The position numbers were made by a program, and so were the translations under genes. The notes beneath the pieces are model-generated. The model made no database searches and was not told where the DNA came from. It saw only the letters and a program-made list of their open reading frames with translations. From Streptomyces sp. Mut1 (GTDB taxonomy: Bacteria; Actinomycetota; Actinomycetes; Streptomycetales; Streptomycetaceae), in contig NZ_CP120997.1 in the NCBI RefSeq assembly GCF_030719295.1, positions 6,396,001 through 6,460,000 on the forward strand: a stretch of DNA of 64,000 nucleotides, read 5' to 3'. Below, piece by piece: positions 16,569-24,067 of the stretch. Every line of letters starts with the position of its first letter. The stretch's first letter is position 1.

Positions 16569-19500
16569 CGGTCCTCCTCCGGTCCCGCCGTGCTCCAGGC
16601 CCGTACCGTCCGGGCGGGGAGCACCGCCTCCTTCGCCGTCAGGGCGTCCAGCGCCCGCCCGGCGGCGTGCCGGGCCCGCTCCGGTTCACCGGCGGCGTCC
16701 AGCACCCGCGCCGCCTCGAACCAGACGTCACCGATGAGGCACGGGTCGTCGGTGCCGTCCAGGGCGGCGACGGCCCGCCCGGCGTCCCCGACCGCGTCCC
16801 CGTACGCCCCGGCCCGCGCCCGCGCCCGTGCCCGCAGCGCCAGCCGGACGGCCCGGGTACGGGTCTCCTCCGGCTGGTCCGCGGGCGGGTCGGCCAGCTC
16901 GGCCGCGTCCGGACCGGGGCCGTGCCCGGTGCAGAACCGCTCCCGGGCCGCGTACAGGCGCAAGGTGGCCGCGGTCCGCGTCTGCCCCAGGGCGGCGAGC
17001 CCGTCCGCCGCCGCCCCGTAATGGCCGGCGGCCGTCAGGTGCGCCCCGGCCAGGGACTCGACGAACCCCGCCGTCTGGTCGGCCGCGAGCGTGCCGAGGG
17101 CCAGCGCCAGGTCGTCGCAGTGGACACGGACCAGCGCGATGTCCTCACGGGCCGCGTCCACCCGGTCCGACAGGGCCAGATGCCGGGCCCGGGTCAGGAG
17201 CACCGGCACGAGCAGGCTCCGGTCGCCGTCGAACCGCCGGACCAACTCCTCGCAGAGCACGATCGCCTGGGTGAGCGGGGTCGGCGACCACTGCGTCAGC
17301 TCACAGATCGACGCGAGGATGCGGTTGCCCTCGTAGGTGTCGCCGAGCCCGCGCGCCCGGGAGAGCGCGTCGCGCATGGAGCCCTCCGCCGCGCCGACCC
17401 GGCCCTCCGCGAAGCTCCGCAGCGAGGACAGCTGGTGCAGCCTGCACCAGCTCAGGTCGTCCGCCGGCCCGGGCACGGCCGGCCCGCCGCCGGGGGCGTA
17501 CGGGGCGCCGGCGGGCTCCGGTCCGCCCGAGCGCAGGGCGATCAGCCGGCGCAGGATGGCGCAGGTGTCCCGGGTCGGGGCGTCGCCCCCGTTCCTGCGC
17601 TCCGCTTCCGCCACGGCCCGCCGCGCGCTGTCCCAACGGCCCAGCGCGGCATACGCGTCGGTGATGCGGGCGGCGAGCACCCGGTGCTGGGGGTCGCCGT
17701 CCGGGGTGAGGGCGCGCCCGCGTTCCATCAGCGAGACGGCGGCGGGCAGGTCGCGGCGGTGCAGCGCCCCGTACCCCGTGGTCACCAGGGCGCGGGCCGC
17801 ACGCCCGGTCAGCGCGGGCAGCCCGGGGTCGCCCGGATCGGCCTCGGACCGCAGCCGGCACGCGGACTCCAGGTGGTGGGCGGCGTCCCCCTCCGCGGCC
17901 GGGCCCGGCGCCCCGCCTTCGAGCCGGTCCGCGAGCACGGTGTGCCAGGTGGCGCGCCGGGCCTTGGAGGTCATCTCGTACAAGGTGTCCCGGGCCAGCG
18001 CCCGGGTGAACCGGTAGGTGCCGGGCGGGCCGTACGGATGGATCACCCGGGAGCGCAGCAGCCGGCCCAGGGCGTCATCGAGGACCCCGTCCGCCAGCGC
18101 CGGCTCGTCCTCGGCGAGCGCGCGCACCTCCTCGGCGGTGAACGACCCGCCCACCCCCGCGGAGCGCTCCAGCACGGCCCGGTCGGTGGCCGGCAGCCGG
18201 TCCAGCCAGGCCGTCAGCAGGACCCGGATCGACGTGGGAACGCCCTGGTCCACGGCCCGGTGGCCGGCCAGGTTCTCCAGGAGCAGTTCGGCGAACAGCG
18301 GATTGCCGTCGCACTCCCGCACCACCCGGGCCAGGTCGTCGGTGGCGACCGCCTCCTGCGCGGCCACTTCCGCCCGGTCCGCGAGCAGTTCCACCAGCCG
18401 CTCGGTCTGTGCGGGCGGCAGCGCGTCGAGGCGCAGTGCGAGGTCCCCGGCCGGCACCGCGGCACCCGTCTCGGCGCGCGTCACACAGATGATCAGCAGG
18501 GGGGTGTCCCGGGCGCCCTCGGCGAGATCGGCGACCATGTCGGAGAGGGTCGGCTGCGCCCACTGGAAGTCCTCCAGGACCAGGACCACCGGGGCGTCGC
18601 GGCCCAGGGCCTCCAGGAGCCGCCGGAACGCCCACCCGATCTCGTCGACACTCACCGGCAGCCCGCTCCCGGTGCGGACGCCCAGGGCGACGGCGAGGGC
18701 GGTGACAGCGCGGTCCGCGCCCGGGCGCAGCGTCTCCAGTGCCCGTTGCGCCTGTTCCCAGCCGCCGGGCAGCGACCAGACCGCCTCGGCCAGCGGGCGG
18801 TGGGCGAGCCCGGCACCGAACGCCTGGCAGCCGGCCCGCAGGACGACGGCGTCCTCCCCGACGCGGTCCAGGAACTCCCGCACCAGGCGCGACTTCCCGA
18901 TGCCCGGGGGACCGGCGACCGTCACCGGGCGGCTACGGCGCTCGTCCCGGGCCTCCGCGAACTCGGCCCACAGGACGCGCAGTTCGCCTTCGCGCCCGAC
19001 GAGCGGCACCAGGTCCTCGCGGCTCGCCGCGTCGAGGACGGACAACACCCGCCGGGCGGCGACCGGTTCGCGCTTGCCCTTCACCCGCAGCGGGGCGACG
19101 GCCTCCATACGGACCCGGCCGCCCACCAGCCCGGCCGTCTCCTCACCGATCAGGATCTCGTGCGGATCGGCGTGCGACTGGAGGCGGGCGGCCGTGTGCA
19201 CGACATCCCCGACCACCCTGGCCGCGCCGCCGAGCACCCCCGCCACCACGGCCTCTCCCGAGGCGATCCCGCAGTGGATGTCCAGCCGCACCCCGGGACC
19301 GGTCGCGATGGCCGCCACGGACTCGCGTACGGCGCACGCCGCCCGGACCGCGTGCAGCGCGTCGTCCTCATGGGTGACGAACGCCCCGAAGACGGCCATC
19401 ACGGCGTCGCCGATGAACTTCTCGACCACGCCGCCGTGTTCGGTGACCGCCGTGGTGCAGGCCCGGTAGTACCGGTCCATCGTGCGCCGCAGCGCCTCGG

Positions 19501-19678
19501 GGTCCAGGGTCTCGGCCAGCACGGTCGAGCCGACGAGGTCGATGAAGAGAGCCGTGACGATTCTGCGGCTGTCCGACGACGGCGCCCCCGCGACCACCGG
19601 TGTGCCGCACTCGGGGCAGAACCGTGCTCCGTCCGGCACCGTGGCACGGCAACCGCCGCACCGCGCGCCACCGTTCAC
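16565..19678 (-). CDS. Class III nucleotide cyclase / AAA ATPase / TPR signalling protein
   Basis: A 1037-residue multidomain protein. Order: zinc ribbon (Cys7, Cys10, Cys21, Cys24), class III adenylate/guanylate cyclase catalytic domain at about 38-215 with ALFIDLVGSTVLAET and FIGDAVMAVFGAF supplying the metal-binding Asp residues, a STAND-type AAA domain from about 225 with Walker A GPPGIGKSRL and Walker B VVLVLEDFQWAQ, then tetratricopeptide-like helices to the end. The layout recalls LAL regulators with the HTH replaced by a cyclase. GTG start at 19678 overlaps the LuxR gene by 4 nt. It probably senses a signal and drives expression or activity of the operon; the ligand is unknown. Confidence 0.88.
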   Translation of the reverse strand: MNGGARCGGCRATVPDGARFCPECGTPVVAGAPSSDSRRIVTALFIDLVGSTVLAETLDPEALRRTMDRYYRACTTAVTEHGGVVEKFIGDAVMAVFGAFVTHEDDALHAVRAACAVRESVAAIATGPGVRLDIHCGIASGEAVVAGVLGGAARVVGDVVHTAARLQSHADPHEILIGEETAGLVGGRVRMEAVAPLRVKGKREPVAARRVLSVLDAASREDLVPLVGREGELRVLWAEFAEARDERRSRPVTVAGPPGIGKSRLVREFLDRVGEDAVVLRAGCQAFGAGLAHRPLAEAVWSLPGGWEQAQRALETLRPGADRAVTALAVALGVRTGSGLPVSVDEIGWAFRRLLEALGRDAPVVLVLEDFQWAQPTLSDMVADLAEGARDTPLLIICVTRAETGAAVPAGDLALRLDALPPAQTERLVELLADRAEVAAQEAVATDDLARVVRECDGNPLFAELLLENLAGHRAVDQGVPTSIRVLLTAWLDRLPATDRAVLERSAGVGGSFTAEEVRALAEDEPALADGVLDDALGRLLRSRVIHPYGPPGTYRFTRALARDTLYEMTSKARRATWHTVLADRLEGGAPGPAAEGDAAHHLESACRLRSEADPGDPGLPALTGRAARALVTTGYGALHRRDLPAAVSLMERGRALTPDGDPQHRVLAARITDAYAALGRWDSARRAVAEAERRNGGDAPTRDTCAILRRLIALRSGGPEPAGAPYAPGGGPAVPGPADDLSWCRLHQLSSLRSFAEGRVGAAEGSMRDALSRARGLGDTYEGNRILASICELTQWSPTPLTQAIVLCEELVRRFDGDRSLLVPVLLTRARHLALSDRVDAAREDIALVRVHCDDLALALGTLAADQTAGFVESLAGAHLTAAGHYGAAADGLAALGQTRTAATLRLYAARERFCTGHGPGPDAAELADPPADQPEETRTRAVRLALRARARARAGAYGDAVGDAGRAVAALDGTDDPCLIGDVWFEAARVLDAAGEPERARHAAGRALDALTAKEAVLPARTVRAWSTAGPEEDR

Positions 19679-20214
19679 AGGAGCTTGATGTCCTGTCCCT
19701 CCACCTCACCGGACACCGCTTCCAGCCGCTCCCTGACGGAGTTCAGCACCCGGACCTCGTGCTCGCTGAGCCCCGAGAGGACCGAGCGCTGCTCGACCGC
19801 CAGCAGGTCCACCGGGTGGCCGGCCTCACGTAGTGCGTGCAGGGCGTCGAAGGTCATGGCTACCGGTACCTCGTTCCCGTAGTGCGGCCAGTCGAGCGTG
19901 ACGCCCGCCGGTCCGATGGAGCACTCCGCGACCGCTGCCGCGAGGGCGCCGATGGTCTCGGGAGCCTCCTGCCGTCTGCGCTCGTCGGCGGGCAGCGGTG
20001 GCCATATCCCCTGGACCAGAACGCCCTGGGCGTACAGCCGCGCAATCATTTCCGTACGGTTCGACGCGCCCGTTCTTCGGAGCATGTTGCATAAGTGGGC
20101 CGCCACCGTGTGAGGGCTGATGCAGAGAGCTTCGGCGATATCCCGGTTCGAGGAGCCGGCGGCCACGAGCGAAGCGATAAGAATCTCACGCCTGGTCAAA
20201 CCCTTTACCCCCAT
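19675..20214 (-). CDS. LuxR-type HTH regulator fused to a precursor-peptide-like C-terminal domain
   Basis: A 179-residue protein. Residues 4-66 are a LuxR/NarL HTH (LTRREILIASLVAAGSSNRDIAEALCISPHTVAAHL). Residues 120-179 align without gaps over 52 positions to the leader of the divergent 65-residue peptide gene, with about 29 identities (ALR-AG-PVDLL, GLS--EV-VL-S, RL-AVS--VEGQ), but it ends in DIKLL with no cysteine. An ATG at 19857 starts exactly at this domain, so a separate 60-residue product is possible, though its ribosome site is weak. Codon 41 (Leu) is TTA, the rare bldA-dependent codon, inside the HTH. First gene of the left arm of the RiPP cluster; it may read the precursor or its modification partner. 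Confidence 0.85.
   Translation of the reverse strand: MGVKGLTRREILIASLVAAGSSNRDIAEALCISPHTVAAHLCNMLRRTGASNRTEMIARLYAQGVLVQGIWPPLPADERRRQEAPETIGALAAAVAECSIGPAGVTLDWPHYGNEVPVAMTFDALHALREAGHPVDLLAVEQRSVLSGLSEHEVRVLNSVRERLEAVSGEVEGQDIKLL
20092..20094 (-). promoter_or_regulatory. In-frame TTA leucine codon in the LuxR-type gene
   Basis: Codon 41 of the regulator, in HTVAAHL, is TTA. In Streptomyces this codon needs the bldA tRNA, which matures late, so TTA-bearing regulators tie specialised metabolism to development. Seen directly; the consequence is established for other clusters and inferred here. Confidence 0.85.
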
Positions 20215-20419
20215 TGTGGTGAGCGAAGCGTGGGCCGGCAGGGAAATACCTCACTCCCGGGGGTCAGAGTAGCTGCGGGGCATGTTCCGGACAAGAACGC
20301 CGCGAACGGGATCACAGGACCACTGGATTCATAGTCGATCGGGGGATATGAAGCCGGGGGGCGCCGGAGCAGCCTTGCCGTTGCACCAGCCCGTGACTGT
20401 CTCCCTGAAGGAGTGACCC
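20215..20419. promoter_or_regulatory. Divergent control region between the two arms of the RiPP cluster
   Basis: This 205-nt gap separates the start codons of the LuxR-type regulator (left) and the precursor gene (right), so it must hold both promoters. It is less GC-rich than its surroundings. A partial dyad GTTC-N7-GAAC is at 20284-20298, and CATAGT near 20330 and GATATG near 20346 are possible -10 boxes for the right arm. None of these is strong enough to call a promoter alone. Confidence 0.5.
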
Positions 20420-20617
20420 ATGTCGCAAGCACCTCTCGACGCGCTGCGCAGCGCCGGCACCCCGGTCGACCTGCTGTCGGACTCCGAGCGCGAGATCTTC
20501 AACGGCCTCAGCCCGGACGAGGTCGCGGTCCTCGGCTCGATCCAGGCCCGGCTCAACGCCGTGTCCGCCGCGGTCGAGGGCCAGGTGAACGACAACCAGG
20601 TCAACGTCCTCTGCTGA
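20420..20617 (+). CDS. Candidate RiPP precursor peptide ending in Cys
   Basis: A 65-residue peptide with a strong ribosome site (GAAGGAG, six nt before ATG). Residues 1-55 form a helical, acidic leader (PLDALRSAGTPVDLLS, GLSPDEVAVLGSIQARLNAVSAAVEGQ). The tail VNDNQVNVLC is the likely core: Asn- and Val-rich, no Ser or Thr, and one terminal Cys. The next genes are a SPASM radical SAM enzyme and a LanD-like decarboxylase, whose known relatives act on a C-terminal Cys. The leader is repeated in the C-terminal domain of the divergent LuxR-type regulator. The core length and cleavage site are guesses. Confidence 0.85.
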   Translation: MSQAPLDALRSAGTPVDLLSDSEREIFNGLSPDEVAVLGSIQARLNAVSAAVEGQVNDNQVNVLC

Positions 20618-20714
20618 TAACGGCCCTGGCGGGTCCGGCGGCACCGGCCGTCGGGCCCGCCGGAGGGGACGCGCCGGACCGCCGTGCGTCCGGACACCCA
20701 GTGGGAGCGTGATG

Positions 20715-22079
20715 ATGGACCAAGTCAGCAGATACCTGGTGCTCAGTGACCGCGCGTACGCCGACACCACCGGCGTCCCGGTACGGCTCGCCTACAGCAC
20801 CCGCACCGCGAGCACCGTCGCGGTGGACCTCCCCACCGCGCGGGCACTGGAGGCCGGCGACGCCGCCGCGCTCGCCCCGGCCTGGACCGGCGCCCTGCGC
20901 GCGGCCCAGCTGCTCGTACCGGCCGGCGAGGACGAGCTGTCCGCCGTACTCGACCGCAACCGGCGCGCGTCCGCGGACCGTTCGGCGGTGCACATCGCTC
21001 TGCTGCCGACCTCCTACTGCAACATGGGCTGCGCCTACTGCGGCCAGGAACACACCCGGGGCGGCCTGTCCCGCGACCACCGCAGCCGGGTCCGCGACCG
21101 CGTGCTGCGCGCCGTGACCGCCCCGGGGACCCGCAGCGCCCGGATCGACTGGTTCGGGGCCGAGCCGATGATGGGCTACGCGGTCATCCGCGACCTCGCC
21201 CCCCGCTTCGTCGCCGCCGCCGCCGAGCACGGGGTCGCCTACTCCTCGGTGATCGTCACCAACGGCTCCCTCCTCACCCCCGCGAAAATCAACACGCTCA
21301 TCCGCTCCTGCGGGGTCACCCATTTCGAGATCACGATCGACGGACCGCCGGATATACACAATGAACACCGGCCGCTGAAAAGCGGACGAGGATCTTTCTG
21401 GAACATCGTGCGCGCCGTGCGTTCCGTACTCGACGAACCGGATCTCGGTCCCACCCATTTCGCGTTCCGGACGAATGTCGATGTGCACAACCAGGACTCC
21501 GTACCCCGCTATGTCGAGCTGATGGCGGAGCTGGGCTTCAGCCACCCACGTGTGTCCTTCTCGATCGCTCCCGTCCACTCGTGGGGAAACGACGTATCGG
21601 CGATCGAGGTGTCCAAGTACGAGTTCGCCGAGCGCGAGACGGGGTGGCTCCGGCTGCTCTCCGAGCACGGGCTGCACACCCAACTGCTGCCGACCACCGC
21701 GCGGAAGGTCCTCTGCCCCGCCACGACCCGCTCGTCCGAGATCATCAGCAGCACCGGCAACATCTTCTCGTGCAGCGAGTACCCCCTCGTCCCCGAGGCC
21801 GAGCGCACCCTCGCGCTGACGCACATCGACCGGGCGGGTACCGAACCGGTCCGGCCGCTGGGCCCCTTCGACGGCTGGAACGACCAGATCGCCGAGGGCA
21901 CCACCTGGTGCAAGAGCTGCGTCTTCATGCCCACCTGCGGCGGCTCCTGCCCCAAGGCATGGCAGGAGGGCCACCCGCCCTGCCCCGGCTACAAGTACAA
22001 CGTCCAGGACAGGCTCGATCTCATCGCCGCCCAGTGCGGCCTGCGCGACGTGGCCGGTGAGCCCGCCGGAGCCCGTTGA
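20715..22079 (+). CDS. SPASM-domain radical SAM peptide-modifying enzyme
   Basis: A 454-residue radical SAM enzyme. The SAM/[4Fe-4S] motif SYCNMGCAYC (Cys102, 106, 109; CX3CX2C) opens the barrel, with DWFGAEPMM and VTNGSLLT following. The C-terminal SPASM region has the full cysteine pattern: C-x-GNIFSC, CKSCVFMPTCGGSC (CX2CX5CX3C) and PPC, binding two auxiliary clusters. SPASM enzymes next to small peptides usually make thioether, C-C or C-O crosslinks. ATG 20715 is preferred (GGGAG seven nt upstream); GTG 20709 and ATG 20712 are in frame. The stop overlaps the decarboxylase start (TGATG). A stretch near 21280-21500 has lower GC. Confidence 0.93.
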   Translation: MDQVSRYLVLSDRAYADTTGVPVRLAYSTRTASTVAVDLPTARALEAGDAAALAPAWTGALRAAQLLVPAGEDELSAVLDRNRRASADRSAVHIALLPTSYCNMGCAYCGQEHTRGGLSRDHRSRVRDRVLRAVTAPGTRSARIDWFGAEPMMGYAVIRDLAPRFVAAAAEHGVAYSSVIVTNGSLLTPAKINTLIRSCGVTHFEITIDGPPDIHNEHRPLKSGRGSFWNIVRAVRSVLDEPDLGPTHFAFRTNVDVHNQDSVPRYVELMAELGFSHPRVSFSIAPVHSWGNDVSAIEVSKYEFAERETGWLRLLSEHGLHTQLLPTTARKVLCPATTRSSEIISSTGNIFSCSEYPLVPEAERTLALTHIDRAGTEPVRPLGPFDGWNDQIAEGTTWCKSCVFMPTCGGSCPKAWQEGHPPCPGYKYNVQDRLDLIAAQCGLRDVAGEPAGAR

Positions 22080-22672
22080 TGACGGCGCGGACCGGCCCGG
22101 ACGCCCCGCGCCGGCTGCTCATCGGAGTGTGCGGCTCCGGCAACGTACTCGCCGTTCCGCAGTACCTCATGGCTCTGCGCACCGGCCTCGGACCCGGCGT
22201 CGAGATCCGTATGGCCATGACCCGCTCCGCCGCCGCGCTCATTCCGGCCGCGACCATGCGGCTACTGTGCCGGGACGTGTACTGCGACGGCGAGGACGAA
22301 CTGACGACCGGTCATGTCGCCCCCGCCGTCTGGGCGGACCGCTTCGTCGTCCTGCCCGCCACCGCCAACATGCTCGGCCAGGCCGCCAACGGACTCGCCT
22401 CCGGACTCCTCAGCTCTGCGCTGCTCGCCCATGACCGTCCAGTGGTGTTCTTTCCGAGCATGAACAGCCTAATGTGGGAGCGCCCCGCCGTCCGCCGCAA
22501 CGTGGACCGATTGCGCGCGGACGGGCATGCCGTCGTGGACCCGGTGCCCGCCACCGGCTGGCTGATCGCCGCGGGCGACGTACGCAAGAACCTCGGGCTG
22601 CCGCCGCCCGCCACCGTGACGGCGGTGATCGGCGAGTTCCTGGACCTGCCGGTCGGCCCGCTCGGGGGCTGA
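22079..22672 (+). CDS. LanD/EpiD-like flavoprotein cysteine decarboxylase (HFCD family)
   Basis: A 197-residue homo-oligomeric flavin-containing Cys decarboxylase. It has the three family marks: active-site His79 in TGHVAPAVWAD, PATANM at 93-98 (PASANT in EpiD), and PSMNSLMW at 126-133, which fits the PxMNxxMW substrate-clamp signature. EpiD and MrsD oxidatively decarboxylate a C-terminal Cys to an enethiol, later joined into an aminovinyl-cysteine ring. The upstream peptide ends in Cys, so it is the natural substrate. There is no lanthipeptide dehydratase nearby. Coenzyme A biosynthetic PPC decarboxylase is unlikely at this size and place. Confidence 0.9.
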   Translation: MTARTGPDAPRRLLIGVCGSGNVLAVPQYLMALRTGLGPGVEIRMAMTRSAAALIPAATMRLLCRDVYCDGEDELTTGHVAPAVWADRFVVLPATANMLGQAANGLASGLLSSALLAHDRPVVFFPSMNSLMWERPAVRRNVDRLRADGHAVVDPVPATGWLIAAGDVRKNLGLPPPATVTAVIGEFLDLPVGPLGG

Positions 22673-22699
22673 GCACACCATCCAGCACAAGGGGGAGAC

Positions 22700-24067
22700 G
22701 TGGCAGCAGCCGGACACCGGCTCCGTACGGCACTGGCGGGCGGACCCATGTCGGTGCGCGGCTTCCGGCTGCTGCTCGCCGGGCAGCTCTCCTCCACGGT
22801 CGGCGACTACTGCTACGCCGTCGCGCTGCCCTGGCTGATCCTCTCCGGCGGTGGCGGCCCGGTCCTGCTCGGCACGGTCCTGGCCTGCTACGGCATCCCC
22901 CGCGTCGTCACGATTCCGCTGGGCGGGGTGGTGGCCGACCGGATCGGCGGCCGGCGCGTCATGCTCATGGCCGACCTGGTGCGCGCCGCGGCCGTCGGCA
23001 CCCTCGCGGTGCTCGCCTCGGCCGGAACACCGACACTGAGTCAGCTCGCCCCCATCGCCGTCGTGTTGGGCGCCTGCTCCGGCATGTTCATCCCCGCCTC
23101 GTACACCCTCCTGCCCGCCCTGCTGCGCAAGGAGGACCTCGGCCGGGGCAACGCCCTGTCGACCATGGTCAACCAGGTCGGCGGACTCCTCGGACCCACC
23201 GCGGGCGGCGCCCTGGTGGCCGCCTTCGACGCGGGTCCTGCGCTCACGGTCGACGCTGCGTCCTTCCTCGTGTCGGCGCTGGTCCTCGCCCGAATACGCA
23301 CCGGCGCGGACGCGCCGGAACACGACGGGCCCGTCGCCACCGACGAGACCGCGGTCCGCAAGACGTCCTTCCGTGAACTTCTGCGCCACGGAAGGCTGCT
23401 GCACATCGTGCTGGTGGTGGCCCTCGTCTGCAACCTGGGCTTCAACGGCACGATCGAGGTGGCGTTGCCCGAACTGGCCCATCAGGGCATGGGCGCCACC
23501 GGCTACGGAATTCTGCTCACCTGCCTGAGCCTGGGCGGTCTGGCCGGCTCCCTGGTCGCCGCCCGCAGCCGTCCGGTGGAGTCGCCCGCCTATCTGTTCG
23601 CCACGCTCGCGGTCGTCATGGGCATCGCCCTGGGCGCCGTCCCGTACGCCGGTGGCCTGATCGGCGCGGCGGTGTGCGTCTGCGTCTACGCCCTGGCCAG
23701 CGGCTGGCAGAACATCGTCGTGGTGACGATGCTCCAGGTCTGGGCGCCGTCCGCGCTCATCGGCCGGGTCATGAGCCTGGTCATGCTGGCCGTCATGGGC
23801 ACCTTCCCGATCTCCGTCGCGGTGGCCGGCTTCGGAGTCCGCCACCTCGGCGCGGCCCCCTTCTTCCCGGTGGCGGGCGGGGCCATCGCCCTCACCGTGC
23901 TGGGCGCACTCACCCAGCGGGTGTTCCGCGACCACCGCGCCGACACCGAGTACGCCCCGCCGGTGCCCGTACCCGCCGCGGCCCCGGCCGTCGGGCCCGC
24001 ACCCGGCGTACCGGCCGCCCGCTCCACACATCCCGGGCAGGACGACAGTCAGGAGTCGCAGCGATGA
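22700..24067 (+). CDS. MFS transporter, probable exporter of the peptide product
   Basis: A 455-residue major facilitator with about 12 membrane helices, of the macrolide-efflux/enterobactin-exporter type (RLLLAGQLSSTVGDYCYAVALPWLIL at the first helix, ADRIGGRRVMLMADLVRAA in loop 2-3, NQVGGLLGPTAGGALVAAFD). The GTG at 22700 follows GGGGGAG. It lies between the decarboxylase and the B12 radical SAM gene and overlaps the latter by 4 nt. Export of the modified peptide, or self-resistance, is inferred from position. Confidence 0.88.
   Translation: MAAAGHRLRTALAGGPMSVRGFRLLLAGQLSSTVGDYCYAVALPWLILSGGGGPVLLGTVLACYGIPRVVTIPLGGVVADRIGGRRVMLMADLVRAAAVGTLAVLASAGTPTLSQLAPIAVVLGACSGMFIPASYTLLPALLRKEDLGRGNALSTMVNQVGGLLGPTAGGALVAAFDAGPALTVDAASFLVSALVLARIRTGADAPEHDGPVATDETAVRKTSFRELLRHGRLLHIVLVVALVCNLGFNGTIEVALPELAHQGMGATGYGILLTCLSLGGLAGSLVAARSRPVESPAYLFATLAVVMGIALGAVPYAGGLIGAAVCVCVYALASGWQNIVVVTMLQVWAPSALIGRVMSLVMLAVMGTFPISVAVAGFGVRHLGAAPFFPVAGGAIALTVLGALTQRVFRDHRADTEYAPPVPVPAAAPAVGPAPGVPAARSTHPGQDDSQESQR

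Noticed and set aside
19675..19857. Second stand-alone precursor gene starting at ATG 19857
   Set aside because: It is in frame with the upstream HTH without a stop, its ribosome site is weak, and it lacks the Cys core; kept only as an alternative product of the LuxR-type gene.
16235..19882. Very long open frame on the plus strand opposite the cyclase/AAA gene
   Set aside because: It has Arg/Pro/Gly/Ala-rich sequence with no domain motifs, as expected from the antisense of a high-GC gene; the minus-strand frame has full cyclase and AAA motifs.
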